A model generated the notes under the pieces. It was not told the origin of the DNA and ran no database searches. It saw nothing but the letters and a program-made list of their open reading frames with translations. From Pseudoxanthomonas indica (lineage in GTDB: Bacteria > Pseudomonadota > Gammaproteobacteria > Xanthomonadales > Xanthomonadaceae): a stretch of 64,000 nucleotides of DNA. Positions 56,487 through 64,000 of the stretch are shown here, one piece after another (position 1 is the stretch's first letter; each line of letters starts with the position of its first letter). The position numbers and the translations under genes are program-made. The stretch covers positions 1,054,001 to 1,118,000 of the forward strand of contig NZ_FUZV01000001.1 of assembly GCF_900167565.1 (NCBI RefSeq), written 5' to 3'.

Positions 56487-57107
56487 ATGAAAAAGCCCGT
56501 GATTGCCCTGCTAGCCGTCGCCCTGGCCGGCGCCGCCCTGCCCGCCTTCGCCCAGTCCAAGGGCGACTGGACGCTGGGCGTCGGCGTGCACCAGGTCAAC
56601 CCGAAGTCGGACAACGGCAAGCTCGCCGGCGGCACCCTGCCGCTGGAAATCGACAGCGACGTCAAGCCGACCATCACCGCCGAGTATTTCCTGGCCGACA
56701 ACCTGGGTCTGGAAGTGCTGGCCGCGCTGCCGTTCAAGCACGACATCGCCATCAAGGGCGTCGGCACCGTCGGCAGCACCAAGCACCTGCCGCCGACCTT
56801 CACCCTGCAGTACCACTTCAACAGCAAGGGCAAGGTCTCGCCATTCCTCGGCGCCGGCATCAACTACACCACCTTCTTCAGCGAAGACACCCAGGGCATC
56901 CTGGAAGGCACCAAGCTCAAGCTCGGTGATTCCTGGGGCCTGGCCGCGCACGCCGGCCTGGATTTCGCCGTCAGCAAGAACGGCGCGCTGCGCGTTGACG
57001 TGCGCTACATGGACATCGACAGCAAGGTCGAAGTGAACGGCGCCAAGTTGGGCACCGCCAACATCGACCCGCTGGTGTACGGCGCGGCCTACGTGATCAA
57101 GTTCTAA
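56487..57107 (+). CDS. ompW: OmpW-family outer-membrane protein
   Basis: A 206-residue eight-stranded beta-barrel. The signal peptide MKKPVIALLAVALAGAALPA is cut after AFA near residue 22. Mature features typical of OmpW are WTLGVGVHQVNPKSDNG, LEVLAALPFKHDI, FTLQYHFN, VSPFLGAGINYTTFF and the terminal YVIKF ending in Phe. OmpW forms a hydrophobic channel linked to stress and low oxygen. A perfect FNR box upstream fits that. It ends at an intrinsic terminator. Confidence 0.95.
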   Translation: MKKPVIALLAVALAGAALPAFAQSKGDWTLGVGVHQVNPKSDNGKLAGGTLPLEIDSDVKPTITAEYFLADNLGLEVLAALPFKHDIAIKGVGTVGSTKHLPPTFTLQYHFNSKGKVSPFLGAGINYTTFFSEDTQGILEGTKLKLGDSWGLAAHAGLDFAVSKNGALRVDVRYMDIDSKVEVNGAKLGTANIDPLVYGAAYVIKF

Positions 57108-57120
57108 GACTTCCTGCTCC

Positions 57121-57162
57121 GGGCCCTGTCGCCTCAAACCCCGGCAGGGCCCGGCCTTTTTT
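57121..57162 (+). terminator. Terminator after ompW
   Basis: GGGCCCTG (57121-57128) pairs with CAGGGCCC (57145-57152) and is followed by GGCC and six T (57157-57162), 13 bases after the ompW stop. Confidence 0.85.
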
Positions 57163-57232
57163 GCAGGCGCGATGTCGTTGCCGCAAGCCAATGTTCTCTC
57201 CGGGTTGGGCCATGTCGGGTAAAGTTGCCGGC

Positions 57233-58042
57233 ATGGCCCGATTCTTTTTTGCGTCCCTCTTTTTTGTCACCGCACTTGCCTCCTCGCCTTCGGCCTTTGC
57301 CTGGGGTCCGGTCGGTCATCGCATGGTCGCCGAGCTGGCGGCCAATGATCTGAGCCCCGCCGTACGCAAGCAGGTGGATGCCCTGTTGCAAGGCGAACCG
57401 GATCCCACCCTGGCCGGCATCGCCAACTGGGCCGACAACCTGCGCGAAAACGATCCCGACCTGGGCAGGCGCAGTGCACGCTGGCACTTCGTCAACCTGG
57501 CCGATCACGACTGCGCCTACGACCCGCCGCGCGATTGTCCGGATGGTAATTGCGTGATCGAGGCAATCCGCACGCAGACGGACATCCTGGCCAACACGAC
57601 GCTGCCGCGCGAGCAACGCCTGCAGGCGTTGAAGTTCGTCGTCCACTTGGTCGGCGACGCGCATCAGCCCATGCATGCGGGGTTTGCCCGCGACAAGGGC
57701 GGCAATGATTTCCAGACCAGCTACCAGGGCAAGGGTGGCAACCTGCACAAGGTCTGGGACAGCGGACTGCTGGCTTCCGCCGGCCTGGATGACGTCGCGC
57801 TGCTGCGCCAGGTCACTGCCCTGCCGGCGCCGACTGCCGACCGCGTACCCGCGCTGCCGCCGGCCACCGCCGACTGGGCGCGGCAATCCTGCAAGATCGT
57901 GCTGCGCCCCGGCGTGTACCCGCCGCGTGCCACACTGGAAACCGGTTACTACGACACGTATCGTCCGCTGGCCGAGCAGCAGATCCGCCTGGCCGGCGTG
58001 CGCCTGGCGCACCTGTTGAACGCCGCGCTGGCGCCGCACTGA
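57233..58042 (+). CDS. Secreted S1/P1-type nuclease
   Basis: A 269-residue exported zinc nuclease acting on single-stranded DNA and RNA with 3'-nucleotidase activity in the family. The signal peptide ends at SAFA, leaving Trp as the first mature residue, which is essential because the N-terminal Trp binds zinc. Further ligands are the His in WGPVGHRMV, and those in ARWHFVNLADHDC, VVHLVGDAHQPMH and GGNLHKVWD. ATG 57233 is chosen so that this signal peptide begins MARFFFASLFF. Role: phosphate or nucleotide scavenging is likely. Confidence 0.93.
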   Translation: MARFFFASLFFVTALASSPSAFAWGPVGHRMVAELAANDLSPAVRKQVDALLQGEPDPTLAGIANWADNLRENDPDLGRRSARWHFVNLADHDCAYDPPRDCPDGNCVIEAIRTQTDILANTTLPREQRLQALKFVVHLVGDAHQPMHAGFARDKGGNDFQTSYQGKGGNLHKVWDSGLLASAGLDDVALLRQVTALPAPTADRVPALPPATADWARQSCKIVLRPGVYPPRATLETGYYDTYRPLAEQQIRLAGVRLAHLLNAALAPH

Positions 58043-58105
58043 GTTGACCCGCTTGCTCCGATACTGACGCAACCCGCTCATTCCCCCCGACGCTGGAGTT
58101 CTGTC

Positions 58106-58897
58106 ATGCACCAGGTTCGTCTGCTGCGCAAGTTCACTGCTCTGATGATGGGCGGACTGTTCGCCCTCGCCGCCCTGCCCGCCTTGGCCCAGGACAAGGC
58201 GCCGCTGACCGTGTTTGCCGCCGCCAGCCTGAAAGAGTCGATGGACGAAGCGGCCGCCGGTTACGAAAAGAAGACCGGCATCCCCGTGCGTGTGTCCTAC
58301 GCCGCCAGTTCGGCGCTGGCCCGCCAGATCGAACAGGGCGCGCCGGCCGATGTGTTCTTCTCGGCGGATCTGGAATGGATGGATTACCTGCAGGAACGCA
58401 ACAAGCTGGACGCGGCGCAGCGGCGCAACCTGCTGGGCAACCATCTGGTCCTGGTCGCCCCCAAGGCCAGCACCGCGAAAGTGGATCTGAAGCGCGCCGG
58501 CTCCATTGCCGCCGCGCTGGGCGAGAGCGGACGCCTGGCGATGGGCCAGACCGCCAGCGTGCCGGCCGGCAAGTATGGCAAGGCTTCGTTGCAGGCGCTG
58601 GGCCAGTGGGACAGCGTGCAATCGCGCGTGGCCGAGTCCGAAAGCGTGCGCGCCGCCTTGATGCTGGTGTCGCGCGGCGAAGCGCCGCTGGGGATCGTCT
58701 ATGCCTCCGATGCGAAGGCCGAAGCCAACGTGCGCGTGGTCGCCACCTTCCCCGATGGCAGCCATCCGGCCATCGTCTATCCGGTCGCGGCGCTGCGCGG
58801 TGAGCGCAATGCGCAGGCGCGGGCGTTCGTGGAGTGGCTGGGCTCGAAGGACGCCGACGCCATCTTCAAGAAGCGCGGCTTCGAACTGCTGCCTTGA
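58106..58897 (+). CDS. modA: Molybdate ABC transporter substrate-binding protein
   Basis: Periplasmic molybdate receptor of 263 residues. A signal peptide ends after ALAQ near residue 29. Family features are [17 protein letters not shown] with the oxyanion-binding Ser, [24 protein letters not shown], and [11 protein letters not shown] with the second part of the anion pocket. It is the first gene of modABC; modB begins 18 bases after its stop. Confidence 0.96.
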   Translation: MHQVRLLRKFTALMMGGLFALAALPALAQDKAPLTVFAAASLKESMDEAAAGYEKKTGIPVRVSYAASSALARQIEQGAPADVFFSADLEWMDYLQERNKLDAAQRRNLLGNHLVLVAPKASTAKVDLKRAGSIAAALGESGRLAMGQTASVPAGKYGKASLQALGQWDSVQSRVAESESVRAALMLVSRGEAPLGIVYASDAKAEANVRVVATFPDGSHPAIVYPVAALRGERNAQARAFVEWLGSKDADAIFKKRGFELLP

Positions 58898-58915
58898 TCG
58901 GTTGGTGACGTCGCC

Positions 58916-59608
58916 TTGACCTGGTTCACGCCCGAGGAAGTCACCGCCATCGTGCTCAGCGTCAAGGTGGCGCTGACGGCGGCATTGGCCAGCCTGCCGT
59001 TCGGCATCGCGGTGGCGTGGCTGCTGGCGCGGCGACGCTTTCCCGGCAAGGCGCTGCTGGATGCGGTGGTGCATCTGCCGCTGGTGTTGCCGCCGGTGGT
59101 GATGGGCTACGCCCTGCTGATGACGCTGGGCACGCAGGGCGCGGTGGGCGGATTTTTGCAGCAGCATTTCGGCATCGTCTTCGCGTTCCGCTGGACCGGC
59201 GCTGCGCTGGCCTGCGCGGTCATGGGATTTCCCTTGATGGTGCGCGCGATCCGGTTGTCGCTGGAAAACACCGACCGCCGGCTGGAACAGGCCGCTTCGA
59301 CCTTGGGCGCCGGCCCCTGGCGGGTGTTCTTCACCATCACTTTGCCGCTGGCCTGGCCCGGCCTGGTGGCGGGCGCCGTGCTGGCCTTCGCCAAGGCACT
59401 GGGTGAATTTGGCGCCACCATCACCTTTGTCTCCAACATTCCGGGTGAAACCCAGACCTTGTCTTCGGCCATCTACGGGCTGATGCAGGTGCCCGGTGCG
59501 GAGTCCGGCATCTGGCGACTGGCGGCGGTGGCGGTGGCAATTTCGCTGGGCGCGCTGCTGTTCTCCGAGTGGCTGGTGCGGCGTGCGCACGGACGGGAGG
59601 AGATCTGA
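58916..59608 (+). CDS. modB: Molybdate ABC transporter permease
   Basis: A 230-residue inner-membrane permease with about five helices. The EAA loop that contacts ModC is RRLEQAASTLGAGPWRVFFTITLP in family form near residue 120. The start is TTG 58916: no ATG or in-frame GTG gives a sensible N-terminus. Its stop shares a base with the modC start (TGATG), so the two are translationally coupled. Confidence 0.94.
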   Translation: MTWFTPEEVTAIVLSVKVALTAALASLPFGIAVAWLLARRRFPGKALLDAVVHLPLVLPPVVMGYALLMTLGTQGAVGGFLQQHFGIVFAFRWTGAALACAVMGFPLMVRAIRLSLENTDRRLEQAASTLGAGPWRVFFTITLPLAWPGLVAGAVLAFAKALGEFGATITFVSNIPGETQTLSSAIYGLMQVPGAESGIWRLAAVAVAISLGALLFSEWLVRRAHGREEI

Positions 59609-60222
59609 TGCTGCGCATGCAGGTCGAACTCCGCCGCGGACATTTCCACAAGCAGGTGGCGATCCACTCCGATGCGCGCGTGCTCGCATTGACCGGGCCT
59701 TCGGGCGCCGGCAAGACCACCGTGCTCAACGCCATCGCCGGGTTGGTCACGCCGCTGTCCGGGCGCATCGAAATCGACGGCAGCGTCTTGTTCGACAGCA
59801 GCGCGCGCGTGGATGTACCGACTCACCGTCGCCGCATCGGCTATGTATTCCAGGACGCGCGTTTGTTCCCGCATCTGGATGTGCGCCGCAACCTGCGCTA
59901 CGGCCGGCATGGGCGCGATACGCAGCGGTTTGGCTTCGATGCGGTGGTGGAGTTGCTGGGGATCGGGCCGCTGCTGGGCCGGCCCACGCGCAATCTGTCC
60001 GGCGGCGAGGCACAGCGCGTGGCGATTGGCCGTGCCTTGCTCTCGCAGCCGGCCGTGCTGCTGTTCGATGAGCCTCTGTCTTCGCTGGACCAGGCCCGCC
60101 GCGAAGAACTGATCCCCTATCTGCAACGCGTGCGCGATGAGATCCGGCTGCCGATTGTCTATGTCAGCCACCATGCCGAAGAAGTCCAACGCCTGGCCGA
60201 CGCCATCCACGTAATGGATTGA
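59608..60222 (+). CDS. modC: Molybdate ABC transporter ATPase, short form
   Basis: A 204-residue ATPase powering ModAB. Walker A is GPSGAGKTT, the signature is LSGGEAQRVAIGRAL, Walker B and D-loop are LLFDEPLSSLD, and the switch His lies in VYVSHHAEE. The E. coli protein is about 350 residues because of an extra C-terminal molybdate-binding (MOP/TOBE) domain; here the protein stops at the end of the ATPase domain (ADAIHVMD). The missing domain means that cytoplasmic molybdate feedback through ModC is not expected. Confidence 0.93.
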   Translation: MLRMQVELRRGHFHKQVAIHSDARVLALTGPSGAGKTTVLNAIAGLVTPLSGRIEIDGSVLFDSSARVDVPTHRRRIGYVFQDARLFPHLDVRRNLRYGRHGRDTQRFGFDAVVELLGIGPLLGRPTRNLSGGEAQRVAIGRALLSQPAVLLFDEPLSSLDQARREELIPYLQRVRDEIRLPIVYVSHHAEEVQRLADAIHVMD

Positions 60223-60271
60223 GCCCGGCCACCTCCACGTTGTTTCACCTAGACGGAACTATGCTGACGCC

Positions 60272-62218
60272 ATGACCGTACACCTGGACAACCTGGAAGA
60301 CACCGTCGACTTCATCCTGCAACGCATCCCGCAGGTGATCCACATGGGCGCGCCGCTGGGCATCGGCAAGCCACATCGGCTGCTCAATGCGCTGTATGAG
60401 CGGATTGAACCGGATCGCTCGCGGCAATGGCACCTGTACACGGCGTTGTCGCTGGATCCGCCCGCACCGGGAAGCGGCCTGCAGGCGCGCTTTGTCGGCG
60501 AATTCGTCGATCGCCATTTCGGCGCCGATTTCCCGCGCCTGCATTACGTACAGGCGATGAAGCGGGATGCCCTGCCCGCGCATATCCAGGTCGAGGAGTT
60601 CTACCTGCAGTCCGGCGCGTTGATGCATTCGAGCCAGACCCAGCGCCGTTACGCCAGCCTCAACTACACCCATGTGGCGCGCGCGCTGGCCGAGCGCGGC
60701 GTCAACATCATCATCCAGAAGGTGGCGCGCGAGCCCGGCGGCGGACGCCGGCTGTCGCTGTCCTGCAACAACGATCTGACCCAGGACTCGGTGGAGGCGA
60801 TCGTCGCGCGCGGCCTGCCGCCGCCGCTGCTGGTGGCGGAGATCGATCCCGAACTTCCGTGGCTGGGCGGTACCGCGGCGGTGGATGAAGACTACTTCGA
60901 TGCGGTGCTGACGCTGCCGGGGCCGTATCCAAAATTGTTCGGCCTGCCACGGCAGCCGGTGTCCGACGCCGAATTCGCCATCGGCCTGTATGCCAGCACG
61001 CTGGTGCGCGATGGCGGCACCTTGCAGATCGGCATTGGCGCGCTGGCCGATGCGCTCTGCCATGCGCTGGTGCTGCGCCACACCGACAACGCACGCTATC
61101 GCGAGGTGCTGGCGGCGCTGGACCCGGCGCTGGAACGCCATCCCAGCGTGCTGGAAAGCGGCAGTCTGGAGCCTTTCGCCATTGGCTTGTACGGCTGCAG
61201 CGAGATGATCAACGAAGGCTTCAAGAAGCTGGTGGAAACCGGCGTGATCCGGCGCAAGGTGGTGGATGACGAAGCGCTGATGCAGCGCATCGAGCAGGGC
61301 ACGGCCAACCTGGGCGATCAGGCGCGGCTGCAGCGCGACGGCGAATACCTGCATGGCGCCTTTTACCTGGGCTCGCCGGCGTTCTACCAGTGGCTGCACG
61401 AACTGCCCGAAGACGAGCGCCGCGCCATCGGCATGCGCCGCATCTCCACGATCAATCAGTTGTACGGCGGCCACGAAGCCCTGGAACGCCTGCAACGTCG
61501 CGACGCACGTTTCTTCAACACCTGCATGATGGCCACCGCGCTGGGTGCGGCGGTGTCCGATGGTCTGGAAGACGGTCGTGTCGTTTCCGGTGTGGGTGGT
61601 CAGTACAACTTCGTGTCGATGTCGCATGCGCTGGATGACGCACGCTCGGTATTGCTATTCCGCGCCCTGCGCGAGCATGCCGGCGAGGAATCCTCGACCG
61701 TGCGCTGGAACTACGGCCACACCACCATCCCGCGCCACCTGCGCGATATCTACATCAACGAATACGGGATTGCCGATCTGCACGCGCGTAACGACGAAGA
61801 CTGCGTGATCGCCATGGCCGGCATCACCGACGCGCGCTTCCAGGACGAGCTGCTGGAACAGGCGAAGAAGTCGCGCAAGCTGCGCACCGAATTCAGCGCA
61901 CCGGAAGCCTGGCGCGGCAACACGCCGGTGCATCTGTCTGCACGCCTGCGCCGCTTCCGCCAGGACGGCACCCTGCCCGACTACCCGCTGGGCAGCGACT
62001 TCACCGAGGTGGAGCAACGCGTGGTCAAGGCGCTGGCCTGGCTCAAATCCAACACCGCCACGACCACGCAGAAGATCGGCACGGTGTTGCGTGCGCTGGG
62101 CGCCAGCAGCGACGATCATGAAGCCTTGCAGCGCATGGGCCTGGACAAACCCGGCTCCTTGGCTGAGCGCCTGGACGCGAAGCTGTTGAAACTAGGACTG
62201 ACCGAAACCCGCCAGTAG
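60272..62218 (+). CDS. Acetyl-CoA hydrolase/transferase family protein
   Basis: A 648-residue CoA-transferase-fold enzyme, longer than the usual 500-residue succinyl-CoA:acetate CoA-transferase or acetyl-CoA hydrolase. The N-terminal domain has IHMGAPLGIGKPHRLLNAL, and the conserved GIGALADAL stretch lies near residue 250. The C-terminal domain includes VSGVGGQYNFVSMSHALDDA and YINEYGIADL. A tail of about 80 residues follows. The likely role is to move or release acetyl groups from CoA, but the exact substrates are not evident. It follows modC by 49 bases without functional connection. Confidence 0.88.
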   Translation: MTVHLDNLEDTVDFILQRIPQVIHMGAPLGIGKPHRLLNALYERIEPDRSRQWHLYTALSLDPPAPGSGLQARFVGEFVDRHFGADFPRLHYVQAMKRDALPAHIQVEEFYLQSGALMHSSQTQRRYASLNYTHVARALAERGVNIIIQKVAREPGGGRRLSLSCNNDLTQDSVEAIVARGLPPPLLVAEIDPELPWLGGTAAVDEDYFDAVLTLPGPYPKLFGLPRQPVSDAEFAIGLYASTLVRDGGTLQIGIGALADALCHALVLRHTDNARYREVLAALDPALERHPSVLESGSLEPFAIGLYGCSEMINEGFKKLVETGVIRRKVVDDEALMQRIEQGTANLGDQARLQRDGEYLHGAFYLGSPAFYQWLHELPEDERRAIGMRRISTINQLYGGHEALERLQRRDARFFNTCMMATALGAAVSDGLEDGRVVSGVGGQYNFVSMSHALDDARSVLLFRALREHAGEESSTVRWNYGHTTIPRHLRDIYINEYGIADLHARNDEDCVIAMAGITDARFQDELLEQAKKSRKLRTEFSAPEAWRGNTPVHLSARLRRFRQDGTLPDYPLGSDFTEVEQRVVKALAWLKSNTATTTQKIGTVLRALGASSDDHEALQRMGLDKPGSLAERLDAKLLKLGLTETRQ

Positions 62219-62262
62219 GCGCCGTACCAACGGCTTCAGTACCGGAAGAGGACCTTCCATTC

Positions 62263-62284
62263 GCAGGAGGGGCTTCAGCCCCGA
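62263..62284. repeat. Single REP-like hairpin
   Basis: GCAGGAGGGGCTTCAGCCCC followed by GA matches the REP arm at 4485-4506, with GCAG in place of GTAG. GGGGCTTCAGCCCC forms a compact 5-bp hairpin. It is one more member of the dispersed family. Confidence 0.55.
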
Positions 62285-62408
62285 AGCCACAGCCCCCACA
62301 GAGCGCGGCATTCCCCTACCCCGCACAGATCCTTACCCCGATACTCTTCGACCCCTCCAGAAGCTGCAATGGAGCATGCTCCAAGTCCATTGCAAACTCG
62401 GCACGAGC

Positions 62409-62440
62409 AAAAAAAAGGCCGGTCAGAGACCGGCCTTCTT
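62409..62440 (-). terminator. Terminator after tkt
   Basis: On the minus strand AAGGCCGGTC (62437-62428) pairs with GACCGGCCTT (62424-62415) across a 3-base loop and continues into a run of T8 in total, 25 bases after the tkt stop. Confidence 0.93.
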
Positions 62441-62461
62441 CATTGCTGCGTCGACGCCGAC

Positions 62462-64000
62462 TTACAGCGCCTTCGCCGCCTCGACCACCGCCTCGGCAGT
62501 GATGCCGAAGTGCTTGTACAGCGCGTCGGCCGGAGCCGAGGCGCCGAAGCCGGTCATGCCGATCACGGCACCGTCCAGGCCCACGTATTTGCGCCAGAAG
62601 TCGGTGATGCCGGCTTCCACCGCCACGCGCTTGCGCACGGCGTTGGGCAGCACCTGTTCGCGATACGCCGCGTCCTGGCGATCAAACACATCGGTCGAGG
62701 GCATCGACACCACGCGGGTCTTGATCCCGGCGGCGTCCAGCGTGGCCTTGGCCTGCACGGCCAGGCCCACTTCCGAACCGGTGCCGATCAGGATCACGTC
62801 GGGGGTGCCGTCGCTGTCGGCGAGTACGTAGCCGCCGCGGGCGATGTCGGCCACCTGCGCTTCGCTGCGCGCGTTGTGCGGCAGGTTCTGGCGCGAAAAC
62901 ACCAGGCAGCTCGGGCCGTCACGGCGCACGATCGCCTGCTTCCACGACACCGCCGATTCCACCGCGTCGCACGGACGCCACACATCGTTGTTGGGGATGT
63001 AGCGCAGCGAGGCCAGGTGTTCGACCGGCTGATGGGTCGGGCCGTCTTCGCCGAGGCCAATCGAGTCGTGCGTATACAAGTGGATGTTGTGCGCCGGAAT
63101 CAGCGCGCTCATGCGCACCGCGTTGCGGGCGTAGTCGCTGAAGACCAGGAAGGTGGCGTCAAACGGAATGAAGCCGCCATGCAGGGCCAGGCCGTTGCTG
63201 ATCGCTGTCATCGCGAACTCGCGCACACCGTAATAAACGTAGTTGGCGTTCGGGTCATCGGTGGCGACCGACTTGCTGGCCTTCCACAGGGTGAGGTTGG
63301 AATGCGCCAGGTCGGCCGAGCCGCCGACCATTTCCGGCAGCAGCGGCGCGAAGGCTTCAATCGACAGCTGCGAGGCCTTGCGCGAGGCGATCACCTGGCC
63401 TTCGGCCTGGGTCTTGGCGATGAAAGCATCGGCCGCGGCCTCGAAACCTTCCGGCAATTCGCCATGCGAACGGCGGCTCAACTCGGCGGCCTGTTCCGGA
63501 TACTGCGCGGCGTACTTGTCGAACAGCATGTTCCACTGCTCTTCGCGGACCAGGCCGGTGTTGCCGGCACGCCAGCCGGCGTAGATCTCTTCCGGCACTT
63601 CGAACGGGCCGTACGGCCATTCCAGCGCCTTGCGGGTGGCTTCCAGTTCTTCCTTGCCCAGCGGCGCGCCGTGCGAGGATTCCTTGCCGGCCTTGTTCGG
63701 CGAGCCGAAACCAATGGTGGTGCGGCAGCAGATCAGCACCGGCTTGTCTTCCGACTTCAGCGCGGTGTCAATGGCGGCCTTGATCTCGACCGGGTCATGG
63801 CCGTCGACATTGCGCACCACCTGCCAGCCATAGGCTTCGAAACGTGCCGGGGTGTCATCGGTGAACCAGCCATCGGTGTTGCCGTCGATGGAAATCTTGT
63901 TGTCGTCCCAGAACGCGACCAGCTTGTTCAATCCCCAGGTGCCGGCCAGCGAGGCGGCTTCGTGCGACACGCCTTCCATCAGGCAGCCATCACCCATCAA
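62462..64000 (-). CDS. tkt: Transketolase, N-terminus cut by window edge
   Basis: Moves two-carbon units between sugar phosphates in the pentose phosphate pathway with thiamine diphosphate. The 512 residues present run from the cofactor-binding [14 protein letters not shown] stretch to the C-terminus; about 155 N-terminal residues lie beyond base 64000. Visible signatures are [21 protein letters not shown], the catalytic Glu in [29 protein letters not shown] and the C-terminal domain beginning about [14 protein letters not shown]. It is followed by a strong terminator. Confidence 0.97.
   Translation of the reverse strand: MMGDGCLMEGVSHEAASLAGTWGLNKLVAFWDDNKISIDGNTDGWFTDDTPARFEAYGWQVVRNVDGHDPVEIKAAIDTALKSEDKPVLICCRTTIGFGSPNKAGKESSHGAPLGKEELEATRKALEWPYGPFEVPEEIYAGWRAGNTGLVREEQWNMLFDKYAAQYPEQAAELSRRSHGELPEGFEAAADAFIAKTQAEGQVIASRKASQLSIEAFAPLLPEMVGGSADLAHSNLTLWKASKSVATDDPNANYVYYGVREFAMTAISNGLALHGGFIPFDATFLVFSDYARNAVRMSALIPAHNIHLYTHDSIGLGEDGPTHQPVEHLASLRYIPNNDVWRPCDAVESAVSWKQAIVRRDGPSCLVFSRQNLPHNARSEAQVADIARGGYVLADSDGTPDVILIGTGSEVGLAVQAKATLDAAGIKTRVVSMPSTDVFDRQDAAYREQVLPNAVRKRVAVEAGITDFWRKYVGLDGAVIGMTGFGASAPADALYKHFGITAEAVVEAAKAL

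Noticed and set aside
58043..58105. Molybdenum-cofactor riboswitch or ModE site upstream of modA
   Set aside because: The 63-base gap is too short for the aptamer and has no ModE-like inverted repeat.
57134..59689. 851-codon open frame antisense to the nuclease and modAB
   Set aside because: It runs across three recognised genes and a terminator. This is typical of high-GC antisense frames.

Overview
The window reads as a chromosome segment of a high-GC gammaproteobacterium of the Xanthomonadaceae/Lysobacteraceae (Xanthomonas, Stenotrophomonas or Pseudoxanthomonas type). The basis is the gene content and order: an ahcY-metF methyl cycle with an SAH riboswitch, a cysB-cysG-cysK / cysDNC / cysJIH sulfur block, a pgk-pyk-fba block with gapA and tkt nearby, thiS-thiG-trmB, and GTAG-headed REP palindromes. 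No rRNA is present, so the genus is an inference. Almost everything is ordinary chromosomal DNA with tight gene packing; no insertion sequence, prophage or CRISPR array is visible.

Layout. 1-8.1 kb: 3'-truncated ppc (minus), an SAH riboswitch with a clean -10 box in front of ahcY, then metF, a secreted small protein and an OmpR-type two-component system. 8.4-12.3 kb: rimK, an unrecognised TTG-start gene, tRNA-Gly(CCC) and a GDSL autotransporter esterase. 12.4-22.2 kb: thiS-thiG-trmB, an SLC13 permease, a Rieske protein, a small membrane protein, an FAH-family hydrolase, mscL, an M28 peptidase, a TrmH-family methyltransferase and an AGCS symporter. 22.3-27.1 kb: an RND efflux operon with a GNAT gene. 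27.2-34.5 kb and 37.5-41.1 kb: assimilatory sulfate reduction. CysD/CysNC make PAPS, CysH reduces it, CysJI reduce sulfite, CysG makes siroheme for CysI, CysK makes cysteine, and CysB is the likely regulator. A LytS/LytTR pair and two small genes interrupt this block.

41.1-42.3 kb is the odd region. It is a 1.15-kb gene-free island with two 207-bp inverted copies of a nested palindromic element and three families of short tandem repeats. The two copies share an identical 99-bp core, while their outer arms have diverged in a way that keeps each arm paired with its own partner.

42.3-64 kb: a VOC protein, a marR-emrA-emrB drug-efflux operon, fba, pyk, a HAD phosphatase, pgk, the DUF3999/DUF2339 pair, gapA, ompW behind a perfect FNR/Anr box, an S1/P1-type nuclease, modABC with a short ModC, an acetyl-CoA hydrolase-family protein and a 5'-truncated tkt. 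Strong intrinsic terminators separate many of these units.
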